The notes: generated from the letters alone by a model not told the origin. 64,000 nt of DNA from Acidimicrobiales bacterium (GCA_025455885.1 JALOLR010000017.1:40192-104191), one strand, 5' to 3'; positions 20,785 through 29,442 are shown, counted from the stretch's first letter. Program-made: numbers and translations.

Positions 20785-20790
20785 TACCCT
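20785..20790 (+). promoter_or_regulatory. -10 box TACCCT of a probable leaderless transcript
   Basis: TACCCT ends 6 nt before GTG 20797; there is no ribosome-binding site before that codon. Confidence 0.5.
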
Positions 20791-20796
20791 GAGGCG

Positions 20797-22182
20797 GTGG
20801 TCGGCGTGAGCGAGCCCGGGGACACGACGGTCCGAGACGACACCGAGGGGGCGCCCGGTCCCGCGGCGACGACGCCCTCGCCGGGTCCTCCCACCCGAGG
20901 TTTCGTGATCGCCGTGGGCCTGGCGGCGGTACTCGCCGCCGTGGTCCGCCTCGTCTACATCTGGTTCGACCGGCGGGACTTCGTCTTCGGAGGCGACGCG
21001 TACTACTACCACCAGGGCGCGAACCTGCTGGCCGACGGCGAGGGCTTCATCCACCCCTTCGGCTGGCTCGAGGGCAAGTCGGTCGAGTCCGCCGACCACC
21101 CGCCGCTCTACATCGTCTACCTGGCCGGCTGGTCGCTGATGGGGGTGCGCACCACCACCGGGCACATGGTCGCCAGCGCCCTGATCGGGGTGGCGTCGGT
21201 GGTGGTGGCGGCGCTGGTGGGGCGCCGCGTCGGCGGCGAGCGGGTGGGCGTCGTGGCCGCCGTGCTGCTCGCGCTGGCGCCGAACGTGTGGCGCTACGAC
21301 GGCATGTTGATGTCGGAGACCATGGTGATCCTCGTCGTGCTCGTCACCGTGTTCCTGGCCTATCGATTCTGGGACCGCCGGACGCCGGGCCGACTCGTCG
21401 TCCTGGGTGTGGCGGTCGGCGTCGCGACCCTGGCCCGCTCGGAGCTGCTGCTCCTGGGGCCGCTGCTGGTCCTGCCGCTCGCGTTGTTGACGAAGGAGCG
21501 CTCGTGGGGGTGGCGCATCGGCTGGCTGGCGGCATCTGCGGGAGCGGTGGTGGCTGTCCTGACGCCCTGGCTGGTGCTGAACCAGACCCGCTTCGACGAG
21601 CCCGTGTACCTGTCCCAGAACCTCGGTGGGACGATCACGGTGTCCTACTGCGACACCGTCTTCGAGGGGCCGTTGCTCGGCTACTGGGACTTCAACTGCG
21701 GGCCCCGGGTCCTCGCCCCGCTCGGGCTCCTCGAGCTCGGTTCACCGGGTGTCGACGCGGCCATGCGCGAGGCCGGCCTGGAGTTCGCCTCCGAGAACCT
21801 CGACCGGCTCCCGGTCGTCGTGGCGGCCCGCCTCGGTCGGATCGTGGGGGTCTTCCGCCCGCAGCAGCAGCGCGACCTCGACGTGTTCATGGAGAGCACC
21901 ACCCGTACGGTGGCCACCGCGGGGATGATCACGCTGCCGTTCTCGATCGTGGGTGCCGTCGCCGGCGCGGTGGTGCTGCGGCGCCGCCGGGTACCGGTGA
22001 TCCCCCTCCTCGCGCCCATCGCCTGCGTGGTCGTCACGGTGGCGCTGTTCTATGCGGCCACCCGCTTCCGGGCCACCGCCGAGGGGCCGATCTACGTCCT
22101 GTCCGCCGTCGCGCTCGTCGCGCTGTGGGACCAGGGGCGCCGCTGGTTGCGGAGATCGCCGGCCGCCCACGACGGGGGTTGA
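20797..22182 (+). CDS. GT-C family membrane glycosyltransferase (PMT_2-like), paralog A
   Basis: 461 aa. A disordered, proline-rich cytoplasmic N-terminus of about 30 aa is followed by TM1 and an external loop with GGDAYYYHQGANLLADGEGF and ESADHPPLYIVYLAG, the acidic and HPPLY motifs of lipid-carrier-dependent glycosyltransferases. Further TM helices follow, then a loop LSQNLGGTITVSYCDTVFEG containing Cys residues. Donor and acceptor unknown. GTG 20797 fits the TACCCT box 6 nt upstream. The next gene is a clear tandem duplicate 8 nt downstream, so both are co-transcribed with the GT2 gene at 23591. Confidence 0.8.
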   Translation: MVGVSEPGDTTVRDDTEGAPGPAATTPSPGPPTRGFVIAVGLAAVLAAVVRLVYIWFDRRDFVFGGDAYYYHQGANLLADGEGFIHPFGWLEGKSVESADHPPLYIVYLAGWSLMGVRTTTGHMVASALIGVASVVVAALVGRRVGGERVGVVAAVLLALAPNVWRYDGMLMSETMVILVVLVTVFLAYRFWDRRTPGRLVVLGVAVGVATLARSELLLLGPLLVLPLALLTKERSWGWRIGWLAASAGAVVAVLTPWLVLNQTRFDEPVYLSQNLGGTITVSYCDTVFEGPLLGYWDFNCGPRVLAPLGLLELGSPGVDAAMREAGLEFASENLDRLPVVVAARLGRIVGVFRPQQQRDLDVFMESTTRTVATAGMITLPFSIVGAVAGAVVLRRRRVPVIPLLAPIACVVVTVALFYAATRFRATAEGPIYVLSAVALVALWDQGRRWLRRSPAAHDGG

Positions 22183-22190
22183 CCGCCGAG

Positions 22191-23588
22191 ATGCCCGCCG
22201 CGGTGGTGCAGCAGGGCGGACGACGCAGCGAGACGGGCGAGGACCGGCCGACGAGGGGTTTCGTCATCGCCGTGGCAGTGGTCGTGGCGGCGGCGGCGGC
22301 GGTGCGGCTGGCCGCCATCCTGGGTGACCGGGCCGGCGTGGAGATCGGCGGCGACCCGTTCTACTACCACGGCGCCGGGCGCCTCCTCGCCGACGGCGAG
22401 GGCTTCGTGAACCCCTTCGCAGCCATGGGCGGTGAGTCCATCGAGTCCGCCGACCACCCGCCGCTGTACATCGTCTACCTGGCCGGATGGTCGTTGCTCG
22501 GCGTCCGCTCGACCACCGGGCACCTGCTGGTGAGCGCCGTCCTTGGTCTGGTCTCGGTGGTGCTGGCTGCCGTGGTGGGTCGGCGGGTCGGCGGTGAGCG
22601 GGTGGGGGTCGTGGCCGCCGGCATCGTGGCGATCAGCCCGAACGTGTGGCGCTACGACACCATGTTGCTCTCCGAGACCGTCGTCATCGTCGTCGTCCTG
22701 GCGACGGTGTGGCTCTCGTACCGCTTCTGGGACCGTCCCGGTCCGCTCGGACTGGTCCTGTTGGGTGCGGCGGTCGGCCTCGCCGGCTTGGCCCGGTCCG
22801 AGCTCTTGTTGCTCGGGCCGTTCCTCGTCCTCCCGCTGGCGCTGCTCGTGCCGGGACGCTCATGGGGGTGGCGGGTCGGTTGGCTCGCGGCCGCCGGTGG
22901 GGCGGCGGTTGCGGTGCTGACCCCGTGGCTCGTGCTGAACCAGGTCCGCTTCGACGAGCCCGTGTACCTGTCCCAGAACCTCGGCGGCACCCTGGCCGTG
23001 TCCTACTGCGAGCCGGTGTTCGACGGTCCGCTCGTCGGCTACTGGGACTTCGCGTGCGGAGTCCGGGCGCTCGACGACGCCGGCATCACCGGCCTCGGCC
23101 AGCCGGGGTACGAAGCGGCGATGCGCGAGGCGGGCCTCGAGTTCGCGTCGGAGAACCTCGGCCGTCTCCCGACGGTGGTGTCGGCGCGGGTCGGCCGGAT
23201 CCTCGGGCTGTACCGGCCCGACCAGCAGCGGGACCTCGACGTCGACGTGGAGGGCATGACGCCCTGGGTCGCGACCGCCGGCGCGATCGCGTTCCCCCTC
23301 ACCGCCGTCGCGGCGGTGGCCGGCACCGTGGTGCTCCGCCGGCGCCGTGTCCTCCTCCTCCCTCTCCTCGCCCCGCTGGCCTGTGTGCTGGTCACCGTCG
23401 CCGTCTTCTACGCGGCGACGCGCTTCCGGGCCACTGCCGAGGGACCGCTGGCGGTCCTGGCCGCGGTCGGCGTCGTCGCCGGCTGGGACGTGCTGCGGCG
23501 TCGCCACCCGCCGGGCGGCCGCAGACCGGCGAGCGAGGGGTCGCCCCCGGTGCCGGTACAGTCGCCCGGTCCGCCGGTGAGGAGGTGA
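22191..23588 (+). CDS. GT-C family membrane glycosyltransferase (PMT_2-like), paralog B
   Basis: 465 aa, colinear with the preceding gene from end to end. Shared blocks include LLADGEGF, ESADHPPLYIVYLAGWSL, GRRVGGERVGVVAA, NVWRYD, TPWLVLNQ, RFDEPVYLSQNLGGT and FYAATRFRATAEGP. Divergence is greatest in the N-terminal tail, the loop after AMREAGLEFASEN and the C-terminal tail, as expected for duplicates that may use different donors or acceptors. ATG 22191 is 8 nt after the previous stop. Its stop TGA lies inside the ribosome-binding region of the next gene. Confidence 0.8.
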   Translation: MPAAVVQQGGRRSETGEDRPTRGFVIAVAVVVAAAAAVRLAAILGDRAGVEIGGDPFYYHGAGRLLADGEGFVNPFAAMGGESIESADHPPLYIVYLAGWSLLGVRSTTGHLLVSAVLGLVSVVLAAVVGRRVGGERVGVVAAGIVAISPNVWRYDTMLLSETVVIVVVLATVWLSYRFWDRPGPLGLVLLGAAVGLAGLARSELLLLGPFLVLPLALLVPGRSWGWRVGWLAAAGGAAVAVLTPWLVLNQVRFDEPVYLSQNLGGTLAVSYCEPVFDGPLVGYWDFACGVRALDDAGITGLGQPGYEAAMREAGLEFASENLGRLPTVVSARVGRILGLYRPDQQRDLDVDVEGMTPWVATAGAIAFPLTAVAAVAGTVVLRRRRVLLLPLLAPLACVLVTVAVFYAATRFRATAEGPLAVLAAVGVVAGWDVLRRRHPPGGRRPASEGSPPVPVQSPGPPVRR

Positions 23589-23590
23589 GC

Positions 23591-24334
23591 ATGGCGTCGG
23601 GAGAAGGGTCGCAGGCGACCGATCAGGCCTGCCTGAGCGTGGTCATGCCCTGCTACAACGAGCTGGCCACGGTGCGCGAGTGCGTGGCTGCGGTCCTGGC
23701 GAGTCCGTACACGGCGGAGCTGGTCATCGTCGACGACGGCTCGACGGACGGCACGCGCGACGTGCTGGCGGAGCTCGAGACCGGCGACCCCCGGATCCGG
23801 GTGCTGCTCCAGGCCCGCAACCAGGGCAAGGGGGCGGCGCTGCGTCGGGGCTTCGCCGAGGCCTCTGCACCGTTCGTGATCGTCCAGGACGCCGACCTCG
23901 AGTACGACCCCTCCGAGTACCCGGTGCTCATGGCCCCGTTGCTCGACGGGCGGGCCGACGTCGTGTTCGGGTCGCGGTTCGTCGGTGGTGACGCCCACCG
24001 CGTCCTCTACTTCTGGCACACCGTCGGCAACCGGTTCCTCACGGTGCTCTCGAACGCGTTCACCGACCTGAACCTCACGGACATGGAGACCTGCTACAAG
24101 GCGTTCCGGCGCGAGGTCCTGGAGTCCTTCGAGCTCCAGGAGGACCGCTTCGGCATCGAGCCCGAGCTCACCGCGAAGGTGGCCGCCGGGCGGTGGCGGC
24201 TCTACGAGGTGGGCATCTCCTACTCGGGTCGCACCTACGACGAGGGCAAGAAGATCGGCTGGCGCGACGGCATCCGTGCCGTGGTGTGCATCGTGCGGTA
24301 CTCGCCCGTCGGACGCCGCGTCCGGCGGTCCTGA
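23591..24334 (+). CDS. GT2 family glycosyltransferase (polyprenyl-phosphate sugar synthase type)
   Basis: 247 aa with no TM helix. SVVMPCYNELATV, LVIVDDGSTDGT, ARNQGKGAALRRGF and the catalytic VIVQDADLEYDP mark a DPM1/GtrB-like GT2 enzyme that puts a sugar from a nucleotide onto polyprenyl phosphate. It continues with VFGSRFVGG and TDMETCYKAFRREVL. It would make the lipid-linked donor used by the two GT-C proteins just upstream. ATG 23591 has GGAGG at 5 nt and starts 2 nt after the previous stop. It ends 8 nt before the stop of the convergent ascF-like gene. Confidence 0.9.
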   Translation: MASGEGSQATDQACLSVVMPCYNELATVRECVAAVLASPYTAELVIVDDGSTDGTRDVLAELETGDPRIRVLLQARNQGKGAALRRGFAEASAPFVIVQDADLEYDPSEYPVLMAPLLDGRADVVFGSRFVGGDAHRVLYFWHTVGNRFLTVLSNAFTDLNLTDMETCYKAFRREVLESFELQEDRFGIEPELTAKVAAGRWRLYEVGISYSGRTYDEGKKIGWRDGIRAVVCIVRYSPVGRRVRRS

Positions 24335-24342
24335 GCCGTCGG

Positions 24343-25233
24343 TCAGCGCCCGCCGAGGGCTGCGGCGAGGCGGGCCAGGCCGTCTCCTCGGTCCGTCGCG
24401 GGTCGCCATCCGGCGAGGTCTGGCGCCGTCGCCCACGGCGTGAACATCTCCTTCGGCCGGTACGGGAGGGCCCCGAAGTCGACCGGGGCCCGGCGCCCGA
24501 CGACCTCGGCCACCTCCTCGGCGAGTGCCCGCAGGGTGACCGGGTCGTTCGACCGGACCGAGGCCTCCGACCACCCCGGGCCGGGCGCGTCGGCCGCGGC
24601 CACGAGGAGGGCGTCGACGACGTCGTCCACGTAGACCAGGTCGAGCAGCTGCTCGCCGGGGGAGAGCTCCACCGGGCGCTGTTCGAGGGCGCTCGTGACG
24701 AGCAGGGAGGTGATCCGCGACGCGGGCTCGCCGGGCCCGTAGCTGCTGAACAGCGTCAGGGCGGTGACGGGGACCCCGGCGCAGTCGGCGTGGTAGCGCA
24801 GGACGTCGGCACCGGCCTGCTTGGTGGCGGCGTACAGGCTGGTCGGTGCGTAGGCCGCTCCGTCGTGGTGCTGCCAGTACGAACCGGTGTAGACGACGTG
24901 ACACCCCGCCACCGCGGCGGCGCCCTCTCCGACCAGCGCGGCGAGCGTCACGTTGCCCTCCACGAGCGCGACGACGTCCTCGGGGCGGTGGGAGGGCTGG
25001 AACCGGGTGGCGAGGTGGAAGCACACCTCCGGTCGGATCTCCGCGAACCGCTCCACCGCTTCGGAGCCGGTGCGCGGCCACGCGACGGTCGGGCAGGGTG
25101 CCTCCGCACCAGGGTCGCGGACGAACGCCACGACCTCCCATCCCTCGTCGACGAGTCGGCGGACGAGACGACCCGACACGAAGCCGGTCGCCGCGGTGAC
25201 CACCGCCCGGCGGGGGGGCGTCACCACCGTCAC
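24343..25233 (-). CDS. ascF: NAD(P)-dependent sugar reductase/epimerase (SDR), candidate CDP-ascarylose 4-reductase
   Basis: 296-aa extended SDR. The nucleotide-binding start is VVTAATGFVSGRLVRRLV, with the first Gly of the usual TGxxGxxG replaced by Ala. The catalytic Tyr/Lys pair is in SLYAATKQAGAD (YxxxK), with YTGS before it. It is last in an operon ddhA-ddhB-ddhC-ascE, the position and class of AscF, which reduces CDP-3,6-dideoxy-L-glycero-L-glycero-4-hexulose. The symbol is inferred from context; family members also include paratose synthase, abequose synthase and CDP-tyvelose epimerase. GTG 25233 overlaps the upstream stop as GTGA. Confidence 0.65.
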   Translation of the reverse strand: MTVVTPPRRAVVTAATGFVSGRLVRRLVDEGWEVVAFVRDPGAEAPCPTVAWPRTGSEAVERFAEIRPEVCFHLATRFQPSHRPEDVVALVEGNVTLAALVGEGAAAVAGCHVVYTGSYWQHHDGAAYAPTSLYAATKQAGADVLRYHADCAGVPVTALTLFSSYGPGEPASRITSLLVTSALEQRPVELSPGEQLLDLVYVDDVVDALLVAAADAPGPGWSEASVRSNDPVTLRALAEEVAEVVGRRAPVDFGALPYRPKEMFTPWATAPDLAGWRPATDRGDGLARLAAALGGR

Positions 25234-25787
25234 GACCGCCAGGGGCGGGGATCGTCCACGGCGAACGCGGCGAGCCCCGGCAGCGACCGGTCGCGGTCGG
25301 AGACCGACGTCGGCGGCAGCGGCCAGCGGCAGCCGAAGGAGTCGTACCGCACGCCGCCGTCCGCCTCCGGGGCGTGGATCGAGGACACCAGGTACAGCAT
25401 GACCGTGTCGTCGGTGAGGGCCTGGAACCCGTGCGCACAGCCCGGGGGGACCACCACCACGGTCGGCTCGGCCTCGTCGAGCTCGATCACGGCATGGCGA
25501 CCGTGGGTCGGTGAACCGGCCCGCAGGTCGACCACCACGTCGGCGGCCCGTCCCTTCAGGCAGTGGACGGCCTTGTGGTGGTCGTGCGGAGGGAGCTGGA
25601 GGTGCATGCCTCGGACGACCCCCTTCGACGAGGTCGAGTAGTAGACCTCGTCCCACGCCACCCCGCCGGCGGCACCGCTGCCCGCCGAGTGGATCTTGAC
25701 GAACCTCCCCCGGTCGTCGTCGGCGCGGAAGGCGCGGTCGACGGTGAGGCCGGGCACCTCGGCGGGGTCGACCACACCCTGGTTCAT
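25230..25787 (-). CDS. ascE: RmlC-like cupin epimerase, candidate CDP-3,6-dideoxyhexulose 5-epimerase
   Basis: 185-aa cupin of the dTDP-4-dehydrorhamnose 3,5-epimerase superfamily. It keeps [24 protein letters not shown] with the catalytic His (about residue 62), [12 protein letters not shown] and [12 protein letters not shown]. No rmlA, rmlB or rmlD lies nearby; its partners are CDP-glucose enzymes, so an AscE-type 5-epimerase fits better than RmlC. AscE converts CDP-3,6-dideoxy-4-hexulose from the D- to the L-series. ATG 25787 overlaps the ddhC stop as ATGA and the gene's own stop overlaps the next start as GTGA. Confidence 0.72.
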   Translation of the reverse strand: MNQGVVDPAEVPGLTVDRAFRADDDRGRFVKIHSAGSGAAGGVAWDEVYYSTSSKGVVRGMHLQLPPHDHHKAVHCLKGRAADVVVDLRAGSPTHGRHAVIELDEAEPTVVVVPPGCAHGFQALTDDTVMLYLVSSIHAPEADGGVRYDSFGCRWPLPPTSVSDRDRSLPGLAAFAVDDPRPWRS

Positions 25788-27130
25788 CGCGCCGGGCGTG
25801 GCAGCGCGACGCCCGACTCCGGGCCGACGAGCGCCGCTTCGAGGGTGGCGGCGACGAAGTCGAGCATGTCCTCGGTGAGCCCCGGCCACACCCCGAGCCA
25901 GAAGCTGCGCTCGCTCACGACGTCGGCGTTGGCGAGGGTCCCGGCCACCCGGTGGGGGATGTCGGCGTACGCCGGCTGGCGCAGGAGGTTGCTGCCGAAC
26001 AGCAGGCGGGTGCCGATCCGAGCGGCCTCGAGCCGGGCGAGGACGTCGGCTCGGGTGACGGGGGCCTCGGGGCGGAGCGTCACTGCGAAGCCGAACCAGC
26101 TCGGCTCCGAGCGGGGCGTGGCTTCGGGCAGGACCAGGAGGTCCTCGAGGTGGGCGAGCCGCTCGCGCAGGTCGTTCCAGTTGCGGGTCCGGGCGGCCAC
26201 GAAGCCGTCGAGCTTGTCGAGCTGGGAGAGGCCGACCGCGGCCTGCATGTCGGTGAGCTTCAGGTTGTACCCGATGTGGGAGTACACGTACTTGTGGTCG
26301 TAGCCGTGGGGCAGGTCGCCGAGCTGCCAGTCGAACCGGCGTCCGCAGGTGTTGTCGAGACCCGGCTCGCACCAGCAGTCCCGCCCCCAGTCCCGGAACG
26401 ACTCGACCAGCTTCTTGAGCGGGCCCCGGTCGGTGAGGACGCAGCCGCCCTCGCCCATGGTGATGTGGTGGGCGGGGTAGAAGCTGACGGTGGCGAGGTC
26501 GCCGAAGGTGCCGGTGAGGCGTCCGTCGTAGCGCGACCCGAGCGCGTCGCAGTTGTCCTCGATCAACCACAGGTCGTGCTCGTCGGCGAGGGCGCCGACG
26601 CCACCGAGGTCGAAGGGGTTCCCCAGCGTGTGGGCCATCATGATCGCCCTCGTGCGGGGACCGACGGCGGCGCGGAGTTGGTCGGCCGGGGTGTCGTACG
26701 TCGCCAGGTCGATGTCGACGAACACCGGCACCAGACCGTTCTGCAGGATCGGGTTCACGGTCGTCGGGAACCCCACGGCGGCGGTCAGCACCTCGTCGCC
26801 CGGTTGCAGTCGGCGGTCGCCCAGGCTGGGCGACGTGAGCGCGCTGAGGGCGAGGAGGTTGGCGCTCGACCCGGAGTTGCAGAGCATGGCGTGGCGCAGC
26901 CCCACCCACTCGGCGAAGCGCTCCTCGAAGGCGGCGGCGAACCGGCCGGTGGTGAGCCAGAAGTCGAGGGCCGACTCGGTCAGCGAGACCATGTCGGCGG
27001 CGTCGAACACCTTGCCCGACACGGGGATCGGCGTGGTGCCCGGCGTGAACGCCTGCCGCGGGAACGCCTCGGCGTGGTACTCCCGCACGAGGGCGGCGAT
27101 GCGGTCCCGGAGATCGTCGGCGGGCGCCAT
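25784..27130 (-). CDS. ddhC: CDP-4-dehydro-6-deoxyglucose 3-dehydratase (E1, RfbH/DdhC)
   Basis: 448 aa, PMP-dependent iron-sulfur enzyme removing the C3 hydroxyl of CDP-4-keto-6-deoxyglucose. Two features set it apart from ordinary sugar aminotransferases. The PLP lysine is replaced by His in [14 protein letters not shown] (H221), as in E1 and ColD. Cysteines at 194, 252, 254 and 262 match the E1 [2Fe-2S] pattern C-X57-C-X1-C-X7-C exactly. Other family sequences are [16 protein letters not shown] and [18 protein letters not shown]1 needs a reductase (E3, DdhD) to complete deoxygenation, and none is in the window. ATG 27130 overlaps the ddhB stop by one base. Confidence 0.93.
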   Translation of the reverse strand: MAPADDLRDRIAALVREYHAEAFPRQAFTPGTTPIPVSGKVFDAADMVSLTESALDFWLTTGRFAAAFEERFAEWVGLRHAMLCNSGSSANLLALSALTSPSLGDRRLQPGDEVLTAAVGFPTTVNPILQNGLVPVFVDIDLATYDTPADQLRAAVGPRTRAIMMAHTLGNPFDLGGVGALADEHDLWLIEDNCDALGSRYDGRLTGTFGDLATVSFYPAHHITMGEGGCVLTDRGPLKKLVESFRDWGRDCWCEPGLDNTCGRRFDWQLGDLPHGYDHKYVYSHIGYNLKLTDMQAAVGLSQLDKLDGFVAARTRNWNDLRERLAHLEDLLVLPEATPRSEPSWFGFAVTLRPEAPVTRADVLARLEAARIGTRLLFGSNLLRQPAYADIPHRVAGTLANADVVSERSFWLGVWPGLTEDMLDFVAATLEAALVGPESGVALPRPAR

Positions 27131-28110
27131 CAGCCGACCGCCGCGAAGTGGTCGCGGTACCACCCGACGGTCCGGGCCAGGCCGTCCTCCAGACCGGTGC
27201 GCGGCGCCCATCCGAGGACCTCGCGGGCCTTGGTGGCGTCGAGGTACTGGTCGCGGATCTCCCCGACGGCCTCGTCCAGGACGAGCGGCTCGACGTGGGC
27301 GCCGAACGCCGCGCAGGTGGCCTCGTAGATCTCGAGCACGGTGCGCGGCGCCTCGTCGCTGAAGTTGAAGGCCTCGCCGCGCAGGGCCGGGTCGGTGACG
27401 GCCTCGGCGAGCGTGAGGTAGGCGTCGACCACGTCGTCGACGTGCAGGTAGTCGCGCACGAACGTCCCGTCGCTGCGCAGGACCGGCTGCTCGTCGCGGC
27501 TGAGCGAGCGGAGGGTGCCGGGGACGATGCGGCTCCAGTTGAGGTCGCCGCCGCCGAAGATGTTCCCGCACCGGGCGATGGCCACGGGGAGGTCGTAGGT
27601 GAGGGCGTAGGACCGGCTCACCAGGTCGGCGCAGCTCTTCGAGGCCTCGTAGGGCGCGATCCCGTCGAGGGGCATGCCTTCGCGGTAGGGGAGGTCGGGG
27701 CTGGTCCCGTACGCCTTGTCGCTCGACGCCACGACGACCCGTTCGACGAGGTCGCGGTGGAGACGGCAGGACTCCAGCAGGTTCCAGGTCCCGGCGACGT
27801 TGGTGGCGAAGGTGGCGGCGGGCGAGCGGCGGGCGGCACCGACGATCGTCTGGGCGCCGAGGTGGACGACGGTGTCGGCTTCGAAGCCGACCACGGCCCG
27901 GTCCACGGCGTCGGCGTCGGCCAGGTCGCCGTTCATCACGCGGAGCCGGTCCACCGTCCCGCTCCGGTAGAGCTCGGACTGCGGGTCGGCGTCGAGGACG
28001 AGGGCGCCCACGTCGGCACCCTCGTCGAGGAGACGGCGGCACAGCCACGAACCGACCATCCCGGTGGCCCCCGTGACGAGGACCCGTCGCCCGGACCACC
28101 CGCCCGTCAC
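27130..28110 (-). CDS. ddhB: CDP-glucose 4,6-dehydratase
   Basis: 326-aa extended SDR producing CDP-4-keto-6-deoxyglucose. It has the NAD-binding [34 protein letters not shown] (the AQ.IV....SP pattern of RfbG rather than of RmlB), ASSDKAYG with the catalytic Asp-Lys, the active-site [11 protein letters not shown] (YxxxK) and [22 protein letters not shown] 28110 is preferred because it overlaps the ddhA stop as GTGA; a GTG at 28125 is also in frame. It is followed by ddhC with a one-base stop/start overlap, so the whole operon is translationally coupled. Confidence 0.93.
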   Translation of the reverse strand: MTGGWSGRRVLVTGATGMVGSWLCRRLLDEGADVGALVLDADPQSELYRSGTVDRLRVMNGDLADADAVDRAVVGFEADTVVHLGAQTIVGAARRSPAATFATNVAGTWNLLESCRLHRDLVERVVVASSDKAYGTSPDLPYREGMPLDGIAPYEASKSCADLVSRSYALTYDLPVAIARCGNIFGGGDLNWSRIVPGTLRSLSRDEQPVLRSDGTFVRDYLHVDDVVDAYLTLAEAVTDPALRGEAFNFSDEAPRTVLEIYEATCAAFGAHVEPLVLDEAVGEIRDQYLDATKAREVLGWAPRTGLEDGLARTVGWYRDHFAAVG

Positions 28111-28880
28111 GCCCACACCTTCCACGGTGCCGCCCCGGACGACCAGAGGTCGTTGAGCATCTGGAACTCCCGGTAGGTGTCCATCGGCTGCCAGAACCCG
28201 TCGTGGCGGTAGGCGTGGAGCTCTCCGGCGGCCGCCAGCGCGGCGAGCGGTTCCTGTTCGAGCACCGAGTCCTCGCCGATGTACGCGAACGCGCCCGGCT
28301 CGAACACGAAGAAGCCGGCGTTGACGTACCCGTCGCTCTGCGGCTTCTCGCGGAACCGCTCGACCCGCCCGTCGGCGTGGATGTCCATCACACCGAACCG
28401 GCTCGTGGGCCGCACGGTGGTGACGGTGGCCAGGCCGCCGTGGGCCCGGTGGAAGGCGAGGAGGGCGCCGAGGTCGACGTCGGCGAGGCCGTCGCCGTAG
28501 GTCACCAGGCAGCGTTCGTCCCCGAGGTGGCGCTCGACGCGCTTCACGCGGCCGCCGGTCTGGGTGGCCTGGCCCGTGTCGACGACGGTCACGGTCCAGT
28601 CGCTCTCGTCGTGCTCCCCGTGGTAGGTGATCTCGGCCTTCGAGCCGAGGTGGACGGTGAAGTCCTGGTTCTGCGCCTCGTAGTTGAGGAAGTAGTCCTT
28701 GATCACCTCGCCGCGGTAGCCGGTGCAGACCACGAACTCTTCGATCCCGCCGTGGCCCATGATCTTCATGAGGTGCCAGAGGATCGGCTTGCCGCCGATC
28801 TCGACCATCGGCTTGGGGCGGAACTCGGTCTCCTCCCGGAGCCGGGTGCCGAGACCGCCCGCGAGGATGACCGCCTTCAC
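28107..28880 (-). CDS. ddhA: Glucose-1-phosphate cytidylyltransferase
   Basis: 257 aa, forms CDP-glucose from CTP and glucose-1-phosphate. The nucleotide-binding start is [17 protein letters not shown], followed by [40 protein letters not shown], and [16 protein letters not shown]. The FW-QPMDT-REF close and the long EITYH..H segment are typical of RfbF/DdhA. First main enzyme of the ddhABC-ascEF operon. GTG 28880 overlaps, as GTGA, the stop of a possible 23-codon leader ORF. Confidence 0.95.
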   Translation of the reverse strand: MKAVILAGGLGTRLREETEFRPKPMVEIGGKPILWHLMKIMGHGGIEEFVVCTGYRGEVIKDYFLNYEAQNQDFTVHLGSKAEITYHGEHDESDWTVTVVDTGQATQTGGRVKRVERHLGDERCLVTYGDGLADVDLGALLAFHRAHGGLATVTTVRPTSRFGVMDIHADGRVERFREKPQSDGYVNAGFFVFEPGAFAYIGEDSVLEQEPLAALAAAGELHAYRHDGFWQPMDTYREFQMLNDLWSSGAAPWKVWA

Positions 28881-28948
28881 GAGCCGCCGATCCGGCCGAG
28901 GTCGCCGACGGCGGGGCGGACGGGGCCGGCGGTCGGGTTCGCGGTCAT
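28877..28948 (-). CDS. Possible 23-aa leader ORF coupled to ddhA
   Basis: ATG 28948 opens a 23-codon frame (MTANPTAGPVRPAVGDLGRI...) whose TGA overlaps the ddhA GTG by 4 bases, the same junction used between later genes of this operon. TAGACT lies 10 nt upstream of the ATG, so the ORF could start the transcript. No homology is recognised. It could be a coupling leader that brings ribosomes to ddhA, or chance. Confidence 0.3.
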   Translation of the reverse strand: MTANPTAGPVRPAVGDLGRIGGS

Positions 28949-28958
28949 GACGGCTGGG

Positions 28959-28964
28959 AGTCTA
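28959..28964 (-). promoter_or_regulatory. Candidate -10 box TAGACT of the CDP-sugar operon
   Basis: TAGACT on the minus strand is the only good -10-like hexamer between the zinc-finger gene and ddhA, 10 nt before the leader ATG. No clear -35. Confidence 0.4.
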
Positions 28965-28993
28965 GGGCTGGACCCTCCCCACCGGAGTCGACG

Positions 28994-29013
28994 CACGGGG
29001 GCGCCGCCCCGTG
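28994..29013 (-). terminator. Hairpin directly after the zinc-finger gene
   Basis: CACGGGG (28994-29000) pairs with CCCCGTG (29007-29013) around a 6-nt loop, starting 3 nt beyond the stop of the gene at 29017-29442. No T-tract. It could separate that gene from the CDP-sugar operon. Confidence 0.4.
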
Positions 29014-29016
29014 GTC

Positions 29017-29442
29017 TCAGAAGGTGACGATGCTCCCGGACCGGGAGCCGAGGTCGTCGTGCCCCAGCCAGGTGTCGTGGGGGTCGCCGGGAACCGAGGC
29101 CGGCGCGATCTGTTCCTCGGTCACCGGCTCCGGCCAGTCGGCGGGGTACGGCGGCGGCGGCAGGGCCGCCTGGCGGGCGGCCTCCCTGGCTTCCTTCTCC
29201 CGACGTCGCACCTCTCGTCGCGACACCCTGGTGGGTCGGGCTCCCTTCACCCGGACGCCCGACGCCGCGAGGGCGCAGTTCAGGCAGAACGGAGGCTGCG
29301 CCGCGCCGAAGGCGTAGAGCAGGCACTCCCCGCAGAACGGCTCGTCGCACTTCCGGCACCGGTCGATCGCCGACTCGAACTGGTGCCGGACACAGTTGGT
29401 GGCGAACGACGATGATTGGTTCGGGATCGTGGGCGAGGTCAT
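29017..29442 (-). CDS. Small zinc-finger (B-box-like) protein
   Basis: 141 aa. Residues about 14-60 hold a Cys/His array CVRHQFESAIDRCRKCDEPF, then CGECL and FCLNCA, spaced like a B-box or double zinc ribbon (C-x2-H, C-x2-C, C-x2-C, C-x2-C). A basic helical stretch (RREVRRREKEAREAARQ) and an acidic, proline-rich tail follow. No catalytic motif. ATG 29442 (MTSPTIPNQ) is preferred over 29487, with AGGGGA about 11 nt upstream. Function unknown; such proteins usually mediate protein-protein contacts. Confidence 0.7.
   Translation of the reverse strand: MTSPTIPNQSSSFATNCVRHQFESAIDRCRKCDEPFCGECLLYAFGAAQPPFCLNCALAASGVRVKGARPTRVSRREVRRREKEAREAARQAALPPPPYPADWPEPVTEEQIAPASVPGDPHDTWLGHDDLGSRSGSIVTF

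Noticed and set aside
25230..25787. Calling the cupin gene rmlC of a dTDP-rhamnose pathway
   Set aside because: No rmlA, rmlB or rmlD in the operon; all nucleotide-sugar partners are CDP-glucose enzymes, which fits AscE better.
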